Of a DNA stretch of 64,000 nt, positions 18,105-26,768 are shown piece by piece. Made by a program: the position numbers and the translations under genes. Source of the stretch: Symploca sp. SIO3C6 (GTDB lineage Bacteria > Cyanobacteriota > Cyanobacteriia > Cyanobacteriales > Coleofasciculaceae); contig JAAHHJ010000017.1 of the NCBI GenBank assembly GCA_010692425.1, forward strand, positions 62,001-126,000, given 5' to 3'. Position 1 is the stretch's first letter. Each line of letters begins with the position of its first letter. Below the pieces are notes generated by a model. It saw only the letters and a program-made list of their open reading frames with translations. It ran no database searches and was not told the DNA's origin.

Positions 18105-18406
18105 TTAATTATTTGAGGGTAGCAATTTTTTGAGCAGCTTAATTTTAAAACTACATTCCTGATCCACCATTTTAAGTTTCCAGAGATTTTGTGGTGAACC
18201 AAAGAGACTGAGGTGCGTGCTAGTGGTTAACAAAGTGATTTCAACCAATACAGAAACTAAGTGAAAAAATCTGGAGCATCTAAGATTAGTAGCGGGAATC
18301 ATCAAGGGCTAATTTTAATTTTGAAAATCCTTACGCTCTGTACAGTTTTCAACAATCAGTTTCGGATGAGTGCCAATTTTTTCAAAAACTATGCCCTCTC
18401 TAAGAA

Positions 18407-18516
18407 AGTATCCCATATTCTCTAAAACGAATCGCCCAACCAGAAGAAATTGCTTCGATGATGGCTTTCCTATTTTCAGGAACAATTCCATCGGCAACTG
18501 TGTTCAGTATTGAGAT
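18407..18516 (+). pseudogene. Remnant of a short-chain dehydrogenase C terminus
   Basis: One plus-strand frame reads PYSLKRIAQPEEIASMMAFL followed by FSGTIPSATVFSIE. R-x-x-x-PEEIA-x-x-x-AFL is the conserved alpha-G region of SDR enzymes and the downstream VFSI fits the following strand. No upstream Rossmann motif or YxxxK is present, so this is a fossil. It runs straight into a TTACTTA repeat array. The overlapping reverse ORF 18315-18497 is a shadow. Confidence 0.55.
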
Positions 18517-18520
18517 TAAT

Positions 18521-18580
18521 TTACTTATTACTTATTACTTATTACTTATTACTTATTACTTATTACTTATTACTTATTAC
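18521..18580 (+). repeat. TTACTTA heptanucleotide array, 8 units
   Basis: A near-perfect run of TTACTTA (ATTACTTATTACTTATTACT). The same heptamer, on one or other strand, is found at 53786-53818 and 62003-62034. It ends three bases before the stop codon of the reverse-strand gene at 18584. Confidence 0.95.
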
Positions 18581-18583
18581 ACT

Positions 18584-20527
18584 TCAAGGCTTCTTAGGTC
18601 CAGATAATTGAAAAACTAAATCACCAACCTCAACACTAAGATTACCTGTCTTCCAACCTAAATAAATTGGAGCTTTACCTTGAACAGGTTTGTAGAGTTC
18701 AAAATGTTGTGACCAGTTATGCTTGACACCATTACGAACAATAATTGGTAAATCATGTTGAGAATTATGTGTTAGTTTAAGACTGTTATTTTTGGTGCCA
18801 GTAAATTGCACTATCCCCTGAGAAACTTCACTTAAGTTTAATTTGCTTTTTGCCTTTACAGCTTGTTTAAAATCCTCATAACTGTCATGAGATTCCTTTT
18901 CACCGACTTCTAGGGCAAAACCAGCATAACCATTGCCCTTAGTTATTGCTTTGAGGGTTCGCTCTTGCTCATACTCCCTAGCAAACTTCTTTCTAGAAAT
19001 GGCAACTTCAGTATAGGAATTAAGATTAATTGGGCGTACAGCTAACCAGGTTTTCTCCAATTCAAAAAACCAAAAACCCTCTTCAGTCTCAGCTGTGGCA
19101 GTCTTAGGTAATTGAAAGAAAAATGGTTGATCTGAACTTGGTCTCAACCAAATAACTAAGTTACGATATTGCCCAATTTGATCACCTCGGTTTTTTCCTG
19201 GCTGAACCCACCCACCGCCAGTGTTAGCAACGAAATAATCAACACCGCGCTCAGAATTATCAGCCATCAACTTAAAAGTGCCAACATCACCATCACTGAA
19301 AGCACCTGCTAAGCTTCCTAGTTGATAGCTATTACCAAAGAAAGTTGTTTCCCAATAACCTGGCTGATCTTCTCCCCCTGGTTTCCAATTTTCATATACA
19401 GGTTTACTACTAAAGATTTCTATCGGCTTATCAAATTGCTTACGCGCTAAAGCTACAATTGCTTGTGGAGGTCGATAGTTACTGGTAATGACATGAATTG
19501 AATCTGGTTCTGGCTTAGGATTAGCAATGGCAGTATCACCAAAATAGAGCCAAAATAAACGGGCTGCCGTGGAACCATAAACTACATTAGCTCTACCGTA
19601 ATCGCGCTTAGTTGGGCCTCCCATACCACCACGATAATATTTAACAGCAGCAGCTGCTGACATCCAATCCAAGGCAGCTTTGCCCATTTGTTTCACTTCT
19701 GGGTCTTTGGCAAAATCGTAGAGATTGAGATAGGCAGCAAAGGTATGTCCGAGGTAATTCTCTGAATCCCATTCCCCCATACCAATGTTGTAAAGCGCCC
19801 AGACATAGCGTTGAATTTTCTGTTTATAGAGAAGCTTGGTGTCTTCATTACCAGTTTCCTCTGCCATCAAATAAACCGCTACCTCTCGCATTGCCCTGAG
19901 ATTGTCAGTATTGCGCCCATCTACCCAACCACCCCGCACATCAGGCCCCCAGCCATCGCCGCCTTTGCCCTTACCATAGATAGGGTGGGGCCGTCCTTTG
20001 GGTTCTGTTTCCGTCCACACCTTAGCCCCATCAAACATCCGTTGTTTATAGGTAGGATCGAGAAATTGACCCCAGAGAAAATATTTTCTCATTTGCCCTT
20101 TTAAGGTAAAAGAATAGTAGTAATCTATCCCTTCCGTATGTTTGTTATCATTAGTTTGGGCATCTTCTGATTGTAAAAATTTCAGCGCCTGTTGACGGTT
20201 GCCTGCTAGAAAGTCGAACATGGCACGGGGGTAAGAACGCTTCTCATTTTCCCCATTATTATTGCCATAGCTTTGACCAGCATAGTATTTAATTACTTCT
20301 TGAGCGCGATTTTGAAATTCTGCTTCTAACTCTGGAGTCCACTGGTTCTTATACTCGGACTCAATAGTTGCAGCTTCAATACCAATTATTTTAGCTGTGG
20401 AAGCTTTAACTGCCGTTTCTGTTTCCACAGATTTTGTCGTAGAGACGACTTGATCACTACAGCTAAGTATTGCACATGCTAATACAGAGGCTGCTATTGG
20501 ATAACGAGAAATACCTAGACTTTTCAT
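18584..20527 (-). CDS. Large secreted or lipid-anchored protein, possible alpha/alpha-toroid polysaccharide-active enzyme
   Basis: 647 residues. The N terminus (MKSLGISRYPIAASVLACAILSCSDQ) is a signal peptide with a cysteine after ILS, a poor but possible lipobox. Residues about 60-330 are helical and rich in W, Y, H and G (GDGWGPDVRGGWVDGRNTDN, WDSENYLGHTFAAYLNLYDF), and about 380-640 are beta-rich with many W/G pairs. This helical toroid plus beta-sandwich build resembles heparinase II/III- and alginate-lyase-like enzymes, but no catalytic motif can be assigned with confidence, so function is not proven. It is monocistronic and starts 136 bases after the preceding txlA-like gene stop on the same strand. 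Confidence 0.75.
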   Translation of the reverse strand: MKSLGISRYPIAASVLACAILSCSDQVVSTTKSVETETAVKASTAKIIGIEAATIESEYKNQWTPELEAEFQNRAQEVIKYYAGQSYGNNNGENEKRSYPRAMFDFLAGNRQQALKFLQSEDAQTNDNKHTEGIDYYYSFTLKGQMRKYFLWGQFLDPTYKQRMFDGAKVWTETEPKGRPHPIYGKGKGGDGWGPDVRGGWVDGRNTDNLRAMREVAVYLMAEETGNEDTKLLYKQKIQRYVWALYNIGMGEWDSENYLGHTFAAYLNLYDFAKDPEVKQMGKAALDWMSAAAAVKYYRGGMGGPTKRDYGRANVVYGSTAARLFWLYFGDTAIANPKPEPDSIHVITSNYRPPQAIVALARKQFDKPIEIFSSKPVYENWKPGGEDQPGYWETTFFGNSYQLGSLAGAFSDGDVGTFKLMADNSERGVDYFVANTGGGWVQPGKNRGDQIGQYRNLVIWLRPSSDQPFFFQLPKTATAETEEGFWFFELEKTWLAVRPINLNSYTEVAISRKKFAREYEQERTLKAITKGNGYAGFALEVGEKESHDSYEDFKQAVKAKSKLNLSEVSQGIVQFTGTKNNSLKLTHNSQHDLPIIVRNGVKHNWSQHFELYKPVQGKAPIYLGWKTGNLSVEVGDLVFQLSGPKKP

Positions 20528-20663
20528 CTTTCAATCCCTGCTGGGGATTATATACCGCTGAAAATGCTTAAGTAATAGACGAAAAGCTAGTCAAATTTGT
20601 TTCATCCTAACAATTAGATTTATTCTGAACTCCTGTAACTCTTGAACTCCACTCAACGATAAA

Positions 20664-21266
20664 TCACTGCTTAACTTGAGCTCCATGACTGCGAGGATCA
20701 TCCTGACTAGTTGTTTGGGTCGATACAGGAGACTCAAAAGTAGAAACTTCTCCGCTACCTTGGGTATAAGGTAGAGGTAAACTAGCTACCAAAGCATCTA
20801 AATTTGCCTTCAGAATTGTCTTGGGCTGTTCCCCAATCGTCTGGGCAATAACTTGTCCATCTTCACCTAAAAACACAAAATGAGGAATTCCATCCACCCG
20901 ATAATTGAGAATTTCTGGTAGCCACTTACTGTTATCCACATTCAACATCACAAAATTCACCGAGTCAGCATACTCCTGTTTCAGCTCCCCCAAATCCTGC
21001 GCCATGGCCTGACAAGTGCTACACCAGTTAGCATAAAACTCCATTAACGTTGGTTTACCACTGCTGAGTGCTACTGGCAGTGGCGTGGCTTCTTTTGCTT
21101 GGGCTTCAAGGGAAGCCACACCAGTCTCAGTTTTCAATCCCAAGAAGAGAGTAACACCAAGAGCGATCGCTACCATGGCAATCAGAAAATTTCTGATCCT
21201 AGTGCCACTAGAGATTTCAGATTTCTGGAGGGATGTGGTTTCTGAGTCAGAGGAATTCGCTGTCAT
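20664..21266 (-). CDS. txlA: Membrane-anchored thioredoxin-like protein (TxlA/HCF164 type)
   Basis: A 200-residue protein with one N-terminal transmembrane anchor (about 26-45) and a thioredoxin fold facing the lumen or periplasm. The redox motif is WCSTC in FYANWCSTCQAMAQDL, and VDGIPHFVFLGEDGQ holds the cis-proline. In cyanobacteria and plastids (HCF164) this type delivers reducing power across the thylakoid membrane, needed for cytochrome b6f assembly. The short Ser/Thr-rich C-terminal tail is unstructured. The TxlA assignment is by architecture. Confidence 0.85.
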   Translation of the reverse strand: MTANSSDSETTSLQKSEISSGTRIRNFLIAMVAIALGVTLFLGLKTETGVASLEAQAKEATPLPVALSSGKPTLMEFYANWCSTCQAMAQDLGELKQEYADSVNFVMLNVDNSKWLPEILNYRVDGIPHFVFLGEDGQVIAQTIGEQPKTILKANLDALVASLPLPYTQGSGEVSTFESPVSTQTTSQDDPRSHGAQVKQ

Positions 21267-21336
21267 GGTTAATCCAACTTATAGGTGCTAAATATGATTT
21301 ATCTAAAAGTATCTACCAGAATTACTGTAACAATTT

Positions 21337-21741
21337 ATGAAAAAACGGTTAACACTAATCTTTCCTAAAAACACTGTTCAGATGCCAATTACCTATCGGC
21401 TAGCAAAGGATTTCAATGTCGCAGCAAATATTATTCGCGCCCAAGTTGCACCCAATCGCATGGGCACCCTGGTGGTAGAACTTTTGGGTGATATTGATCA
21501 GTTAGATGCTGCAATAGAATGGATGCGCTCAATTGATGTTAATGTTTCCCTGGTTGGTCGTGAGATTGTAATTGATGAAGATTCCTGTGTTGATTGCGGC
21601 TTATGCACTGGTGTCTGTCCCACCCAAGCCCTAACTCTTGACCAGAAGACATTTAAGCTCAATTTTAATCGCTCCCGTTGCATTGTGTGCGAGCAATGCG
21701 TTCCTACCTGTCCAGTTCAAGCAATTTCTACCAATCTCTAG
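21337..21741 (+). CDS. NIL-domain 2x[4Fe-4S] ferredoxin
   Basis: 134 residues. Residues 1-75 form a NIL (ACT-like) domain as in MetN C termini (KKRLTLIFPKNTVQMPITYR), and 85-134 hold two CxxCxxCxxxCP clusters: CVDCGLCTGVCP and CIVCEQCVPTCP. These stand-alone NIL-ferredoxins are widespread in cyanobacteria; a role in sulfur or methionine metabolism is proposed for the family but unproven. It is divergent from txlA with 70 bases between starts and shares a terminator hairpin with the convergent gene that follows. Confidence 0.92.
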   Translation: MKKRLTLIFPKNTVQMPITYRLAKDFNVAANIIRAQVAPNRMGTLVVELLGDIDQLDAAIEWMRSIDVNVSLVGREIVIDEDSCVDCGLCTGVCPTQALTLDQKTFKLNFNRSRCIVCEQCVPTCPVQAISTNL

Positions 21742-21772
21742 TTGTTGCTGAGGATATTATTAGCAAACAACT

Positions 21773-21810
21773 AATGGCTAAGATTTTTCGCTAAAAAAAT
21801 CTTAGCCATT
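21773..21810. terminator. Bidirectional terminator
   Basis: AATGGCTAAGATTTTT and AAAAAAATCTTAGCCATT form a 14-bp or longer stem around CGCT, with T runs in both directions. It serves the NIL-ferredoxin gene on the plus strand and overlaps the end of the convergent coiled-coil gene. Confidence 0.85.
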
Positions 21811-22401
21811 GTTGTTAGAGAGCCATTTAACCAGCAAAAACCCAGAGCCAAATGCTGTCAGTAAAATTGTGATAATAACCACAACCAACAGCCAACCATT
21901 TACATCTGAACTTCCCTCTGAGGAATTAGGACGACGGTAACGCTCTTCTTCCTGTTCAAATACTAATGTTTCTCCATATGGGGAAGTATTTGTTTCCGAT
22001 TGATGGGACTCTCTGGGAAACTCAACCTCTGGAGTTGCTGTTGTATTTCGAGGCAAAGGTGCGGTTGTAGCTGGCGGTGATGGCGACGGTATAGCTGAAC
22101 CATCACTAGACTTTCCGTGCTGGCTAACTGGTTTTAGGGAAGCTACAACCTGCTGTAAATGCTGGGCTGACTTAACGACTTTTTCAACTTCCTGGTGCAG
22201 TAGTTGGTTTTGTTTGACTAATTGCTGATTTTGATTGTTCAGGGATTCAAGCCTTGCCCGTGCCGTCTGCAACTCAGCTGCCAATTCTCGATAGACGGAA
22301 ATTGGTACTGAAGGGCGATAGGAACTAGCTACTGTTGATGGCTTCATGCTTTCAGCCACAGGTTTTGCCATAGAAGTATTGATCTGAGAATGGGAGGTCA
22401 T
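21802..22401 (-). CDS. Coiled-coil protein with C-terminal membrane anchor
   Basis: 199 residues. A heptad-rich segment at 37-92 (ELAAELQTARARLESLNNQN and following QQLVKQNQLLHQEVEKVV) is a coiled coil; 95-165 is disordered and rich in Ser, Pro and Thr; a single helix (WLLVVVIITILLTAFGSGFLL, about 170-190) ends the chain near the membrane. A tail-anchored scaffold role is possible; I do not recognise the family. Its start codon is 8 bases from the end of an IS200/IS605 remnant, so its promoter region has been replaced. Confidence 0.75.
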   Translation of the reverse strand: MTSHSQINTSMAKPVAESMKPSTVASSYRPSVPISVYRELAAELQTARARLESLNNQNQQLVKQNQLLHQEVEKVVKSAQHLQQVVASLKPVSQHGKSSDGSAIPSPSPPATTAPLPRNTTATPEVEFPRESHQSETNTSPYGETLVFEQEEERYRRPNSSEGSSDVNGWLLVVVIITILLTAFGSGFLLVKWLSNNNG

Positions 22402-22408
22402 AGGAAAT

Positions 22409-22690
22409 TTGACATCTTCCCAGCGCTAAAAGCGCGGGATTCCTAAACCTCGCGATTTAGGTTTCTGCTTCTTCCACATCTGCGTACACTACCAACTCGC
22501 GTTAGTTATGTCCCCGTCTTACATCATGTCCACAGACTTTCGACCCATTGCAGAGTCCCGATTCCGCAAGCCCTGCGGTACGGAGTCTTACAAGAGTGGT
22601 ACTTGTTGCTTAGGCTTTTTACCAAGCTTTGCATTCCTAGCCGGAACGCCCTAAACCTAGTTTTTCAAGGTGCTAATACCTACTGCTTGG
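22409..22690 (-). mobile_element. IS200/IS605 (TnpB-type) 3' end remnant
   Basis: Read on the minus strand, this ends in CCTAAATCGCGAGGTTTAGG, then AATCCCGCGCTTTTAGCGCT and GGGAAGATGTCAA. Double hairpins ending in GATGTCA are the form of right ends in cyanobacterial tnpB elements, and the 49.3 kb remnant ends in the same way (GGGGAGGATGTCAC). For TnpB elements, this end encodes the omega RNA scaffold and the guide is the flanking sequence. No functional tnpB frame remains. It abuts, tail to tail, an IscB/IsrB remnant on the plus strand. Confidence 0.65.
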
Positions 22691-22789
22691 TTTTCGCGCT
22701 TCGGTATCTCTCGATTGTACAACGGCGGTGGAGGCGCGGCTTTCCTCCCATCAGTAAAACCGAGGGTTGACCGCCGCGAAATTAGATGA
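22691..22789 (+). pseudogene. IscB/IsrB C-terminal remnant with element right end
   Basis: The frame FSRFGISRLYNGGGGAAFLP then SVKPRVDRREIR and stop matches the last residues of the intact IsrB at 37.7 kb (GGAAFLPSLKARGDRREER). The DNA matches too: GGCGCGGCTTTCCTCCC and GACCGCCGCGAA are identical in both. Only the terminal about 30 codons and the end hairpin survive. Confidence 0.8.
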
Positions 22790-22889
22790 AAACGCATGTA
22801 AGGCAAGAATAGTTTAACTACCCGGATCTAGCAAAGCTTAATCACGAAAATGATCTCCTAACTCGGATGAATCAGAGACTCCTTCTTCT

Positions 22890-23708
22890 TCAAGTTTGCA
22901 AAAGTGGAAAGAAATGTCCCAGCGGACCACAGCCTTGACCTATATCCAGGGCGTATTTCAGAGCAGTTGTCACATAATCCTTTGCTAATCGTACTGCAGT
23001 GAGTGGTTCCTTTCCTAGTGCCAGATTGGCTGCGATCGCACTACTGAGAGTACAACCAGTACCATGAGTATTAGATGTCTCCACTAGCTCTGTTTCAAGG
23101 GTTAATAACTCTTTACCATCAAACCAGATATCAACACCACGATTTTTACCAGTCATTGCTCCCCCTTTAACTAAAACTGCCTGCGGGCCTAATTGATAAA
23201 TGTCTTTGGCAGCTGTACACATATCATCAAAGGTATTAATCGCCAAACCGCTTAGTATTTGTGCTTCGTAGAAATTTGGCGTCACAATTGTAGCCATCGG
23301 GATCACTATATCCCTTAAACAAGCTACGGCATGATCATCAATCAGTTGATCCCCAGTACGTGATACCATTACTGGGTCAACCACCAAATTATTCAAACCC
23401 AGACTTTTCCAAGTCGATGCCACGGCATTCATAATTTCCTGGTTGAGCAACATCCCAGTTTTAGCTGCTTGTACGCCAAGATCACTAACAACCGCCTCAA
23501 TTTGGGAAACTACTGCTGCGCTGGGTAAAGCCTCAACTCGGGTAACGCTGTGAGTATTCTGTGAAGTCACACAAGTTAGAGCACTGGTGCCATGAACGCA
23601 ATGAAAAGCAAATGTCTTCAAATCTGCCTGAATGCCAGCACCGCCACCGCTATCGGAACCAGCAATTGTGAGAACAATCGGTATATTGGATTGAGCTTGG
23701 TGCCTCAT
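22890..23708 (-). CDS. thiD: Hydroxymethylpyrimidine/phosphomethylpyrimidine kinase
   Basis: Phosphorylates HMP and HMP-phosphate in thiamine biosynthesis. IAGSDSGGGAGIQADLKTFA at 15-34 is the ribokinase-fold substrate loop; VVDPVMVSRTGDQLI and ETSNTHGTGCTLSSAIAANL hold the ATP/phosphate site with the GTGC anion hole. 272 residues is the normal size for the single-domain enzyme. No other thi genes are adjacent and no TPP riboswitch is visible upstream. Confidence 0.96.
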   Translation of the reverse strand: MRHQAQSNIPIVLTIAGSDSGGGAGIQADLKTFAFHCVHGTSALTCVTSQNTHSVTRVEALPSAAVVSQIEAVVSDLGVQAAKTGMLLNQEIMNAVASTWKSLGLNNLVVDPVMVSRTGDQLIDDHAVACLRDIVIPMATIVTPNFYEAQILSGLAINTFDDMCTAAKDIYQLGPQAVLVKGGAMTGKNRGVDIWFDGKELLTLETELVETSNTHGTGCTLSSAIAANLALGKEPLTAVRLAKDYVTTALKYALDIGQGCGPLGHFFPLLQT

Positions 23709-23880
23709 ATAGTAGCAGTTTTGATAATTACACTAATCCTGGTTTTGAGGCTTTGAGGCAACAAACAGGATTTTTATATATTCCACTAAATTACTTCTAC
23801 GCCATAACAAAAAAATTCCCCGACTTTCAGCTGTGAGGATAAAATAAAGTAAGAATTCCTATAAGTGCTACTGATTATCC

Positions 23881-25146
23881 CTATCTCTTGGGACGACGCC
23901 TTTGCAGAAATTCTGGAATATCCAGGTCTGTTGTTCTACCCTTAGGATCTGGTGCAACCGCAGGTGGTCTAGGGGGCGTTTCCAAAAATCTCCTTCCTGG
24001 ACGTGAAGCTTCCTTCGTAACTGGCGCAGGGGGAGCTTCGTTGCTAAAACCAGTGGCAATTACAGTAATTACAATCTCGCCTTGGAGCCTATCATCAATC
24101 ACCGCTCCAAAGATAATATTGGCATTGGGATCAACAACTTCATAGATAGTTTCAGCAGCGTCGTTAACTTCATGCAGGGTTAAATCACCACCCCCAGTAA
24201 TATTAAGTACAACGCCTCTGGCTCCTTCTATTGAAGACTCAATGAGGGGAGAATTAATCGCTGCAGTGGCTGCCTCTCTAGCGCGGGACTTGCCGGAACC
24301 AGTACCGATCCCCATCAAAGCTGAACCGGCATCTGCCATTACTGCTCGGACATCAGCAAAGTCAACGTTTACCAAACCAGGAATCGTAATAATATCAGAA
24401 ATCCCTTGTACCCCTTGACGTAGAATATCGTCGGCAACTGTAAATGCTTGCTGTACTGGCATTTCGGCAGGAATAACCGATAAAAGTTGATTGTTAGGAA
24501 TAACAATCAAGGTATCCACTCTACTTTGCAATGCCGCAATTCCCTCTTCTGCTTGAGAGGTACGACGGCGTCCCTCAAAGGTAAAAGGGCGGGTAACTAC
24601 ACCCACGGTTAAGGCACCCATTTCCTTCGCCACTTCTGCTACTATCGGCGCTGCACCTGTACCTGTGCCCCCTCCCATGCCAGCAGTAATGAATACGAGG
24701 TCACTACCCTCTAGAGCATGGGCAATTTCTTCGCGAGATTCTTCAGCAGCTTTCTGACCAATTGCTGGATTACCACCTGCACCCAAACCTCGCGTCAATT
24801 TTTGACCCATTTGCAAGCGTTTGGGGGAAGATGTTTGAGCAAGTGCTTGAGCATCTGTGTTGATTGACCAAAACTCAACCCCAGCAACCTCACTAGCGAT
24901 CATGCGGTTAACTGCATTCCCGCCACCCCCACCGACACCAATGACTTTAATTTTCGCAACGCTACCTGGCACGATATTGTTACTCCTAGTTTCTTCCCTA
25001 GGTATCCCCTGAGAATCAGGCATTTTGCCAAATTGCAGACCAGAGTTACTGAAGGGATGAGTATTATCCACTTCAACTGAGAGTTCGGATTGCCCGTTGA
25101 TACGAGAGCTTTGATAGTCCAGCTTTAGTTTACTATTAAGCGTCAT
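23881..25146 (-). CDS. ftsZ: Cell division GTPase FtsZ
   Basis: The tubulin-like Z-ring protein. [17 protein letters not shown] starts the GTPase domain at about 66, the tubulin signature GGGTGTG is at 158-164, and [20 protein letters not shown] is the T7 loop region that completes the neighbouring subunit's active site. A 60-residue non-conserved N-terminal extension, typical of cyanobacterial FtsZ, precedes it. The C-terminal tail [15 protein letters not shown] is the conserved peptide that binds partners. ftsQ is upstream on the same strand, separated by 307 bases. Confidence 0.98.
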   Translation of the reverse strand: MTLNSKLKLDYQSSRINGQSELSVEVDNTHPFSNSGLQFGKMPDSQGIPREETRSNNIVPGSVAKIKVIGVGGGGGNAVNRMIASEVAGVEFWSINTDAQALAQTSSPKRLQMGQKLTRGLGAGGNPAIGQKAAEESREEIAHALEGSDLVFITAGMGGGTGTGAAPIVAEVAKEMGALTVGVVTRPFTFEGRRRTSQAEEGIAALQSRVDTLIVIPNNQLLSVIPAEMPVQQAFTVADDILRQGVQGISDIITIPGLVNVDFADVRAVMADAGSALMGIGTGSGKSRAREAATAAINSPLIESSIEGARGVVLNITGGGDLTLHEVNDAAETIYEVVDPNANIIFGAVIDDRLQGEIVITVIATGFSNEAPPAPVTKEASRPGRRFLETPPRPPAVAPDPKGRTTDLDIPEFLQRRRPKR

Positions 25147-25453
25147 TGCAATAGGTCAGGGTCATTAATTAACTTTATCAGTTAAGGGTAACAATCTGAG
25201 TTAACTATAGAGTAAGTTGATAGAAAAACCAACGAAGGTTGAAGCCAAAGTCTTTCGTCTTTAAAAGCAGGTGGCAGGAATTACCGGAGTACAATCTTCG
25301 AGCTAGTCACCAAAACATAGTCAAGATCAGGTACAGTACCGTATATGTTATACTAGGTAGCTATCTAGATTTACCGGGAAAGAGCCTCACCATATATAGC
25401 TTGTCTGGCAATCCCTCCCCAACCTCTTCCGTAGGGAAGTGTAGGGAACTTTA
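25147..25453. other. ftsQ-ftsZ intergenic region
   Basis: About 300 bases between ftsQ and ftsZ, probably with the ftsZ promoter. The 72-residue plus-strand track ORF here has no recognisable features. No strong hairpin is seen. Confidence 0.5.
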
Positions 25454-26293
25454 CTAATTGCTAGCTTCGACAAGCTCATTTCCATTGGTCATTTGAATCG
25501 CTGGAAAGTCGGGATCATTGAGGTCAATATAGGCCATTTGGCTTGGTTGCACGTGAGTTGGTAATTCTCGCATGCGGTCTAGGATGCCTAATTGTTCGGT
25601 AAATCGTGAAGTGTAAGGACCAAAATGCACGTCTCCTAAATCGGTTTTCAGAATTAAATTGTCTGGGTTTTGCCAATCGATCTCGAACACCTGGATTGGA
25701 GAACGACTTACAGCTTGGTAAAGTTCTTTCCAGTGAGGGCGATATTGCTGCCAAGAACCAATAATTTTAAGTTTAGGTAAATCTAGATTTTCTTCAAGTG
25801 AGCTATAGCTCTTAGCTGGCATCCAGACGCCACCTTCATCTAGCAAACCCAATTGTGATCCAGAATTGGTAGTTTCGGTGTTTTGGGTGAAACTAGGTTG
25901 AGCAATTGCCACTGGTAAACGCTCTTTAACTCGTATCTTCAGTCCTGGTGGTACAAGTTGGCGGCTAACAGTAGCCTCGGCAATGGGAACTTGAGACTCC
26001 AGGGAAGCAGCTAGATTTTGCGGTTCAACTCGCAATAAAGATTGAGGGTAAGACAAGGGCAGTAGTGAGCGAATAGCCCTCTTAGAAAGCAAGCTGTTGC
26101 CTTCTATAATTATCTGTTCCGGCTGACTAATCACCCAATCTGGCAAGGTAATCGCCCAAATCAAGCTACTTGCCATACCGCCAACCAATAGAGAGCGCCA
26201 AATTGCCTGGCAGGATTTAATCTGGCGTGTTCGCTGTAGCTTTTTGCGCCTGCTGACCATTTGTGCGTGAGAAACTGATGCAATGTTTGCCAT
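25454..26293 (-). CDS. ftsQ: FtsQ/DivIB-type division protein
   Basis: 279 residues: a basic cytoplasmic head (RRKKLQRTRQIKSCQ), one transmembrane helix (about 32-52), then a POTRA domain starting IIIEGNSLLSKRAIRSLLPL and the FtsQ region with LLDEGGVWMPAKSYSS. FtsQ links early and late divisome proteins. The family is weakly conserved, but the domain order and the position just upstream of ftsZ support the call. Confidence 0.9.
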   Translation of the reverse strand: MANIASVSHAQMVSRRKKLQRTRQIKSCQAIWRSLLVGGMASSLIWAITLPDWVISQPEQIIIEGNSLLSKRAIRSLLPLSYPQSLLRVEPQNLAASLESQVPIAEATVSRQLVPPGLKIRVKERLPVAIAQPSFTQNTETTNSGSQLGLLDEGGVWMPAKSYSSLEENLDLPKLKIIGSWQQYRPHWKELYQAVSRSPIQVFEIDWQNPDNLILKTDLGDVHFGPYTSRFTEQLGILDRMRELPTHVQPSQMAYIDLNDPDFPAIQMTNGNELVEASN

Positions 26294-26768
26294 CTATTAC
26301 CGACGGGTTCAACAAGGATGTAAATTCAAAGATGTTGTTTTTCCTTAAAGGTAGAGTAAAAAGGCGCTGGTTGTAACCCTGGCGACCTTACTTATCTGAA
26401 CTAATTAGCCGTTGATTAACCCACGATACTTTTATCATTTAACCACCCCTTTTCCAGAGTGTCGTAAATTATGTCAACTATTGCGATTAAATCGATTAAC
26501 TCTGGTAATGACCATCATTTGCATCTTGTTGAAAAGAACCCAATCATAGCACCATAACTATGGTGGCTATAATACTAGACCTCTGGTTAAAAGATTCTTT
26601 GGCAAAAGGCAAGGGCAAGGAACCAGCTTAAAAAGCAAGGGACTTGCTATGACCTTTCCCCAACTCAATTAACTTCGACAATGGGGCCCTTAGCGTCCAT
26701 CAAAAAGTCTACTCTCAGTTGCAGGCGCTAAAAATCAGGTTTAACTCCTGCAACTGGCTCCCAGATTA
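26294..26768. other. Intergenic region between ftsQ and the NTPase pair
   Basis: 475 bases between divergent genes. It holds a near-perfect hairpin at 26546-26570 (ATAGCACCATA with TATGGTGGCTAT). I see no gene. Two promoters are expected. Confidence 0.45.

Noticed and set aside
18521-18580. Possible CRISPR array
   Set aside because: Units are direct 7-mers without spacers; it is a simple tandem repeat. The same holds for 10163, 53786, 55825 and 62003.
25239-25457. 72-codon plus-strand ORF between ftsQ and ftsZ
   Set aside because: No recognisable features; probably chance in the ftsZ leader region.
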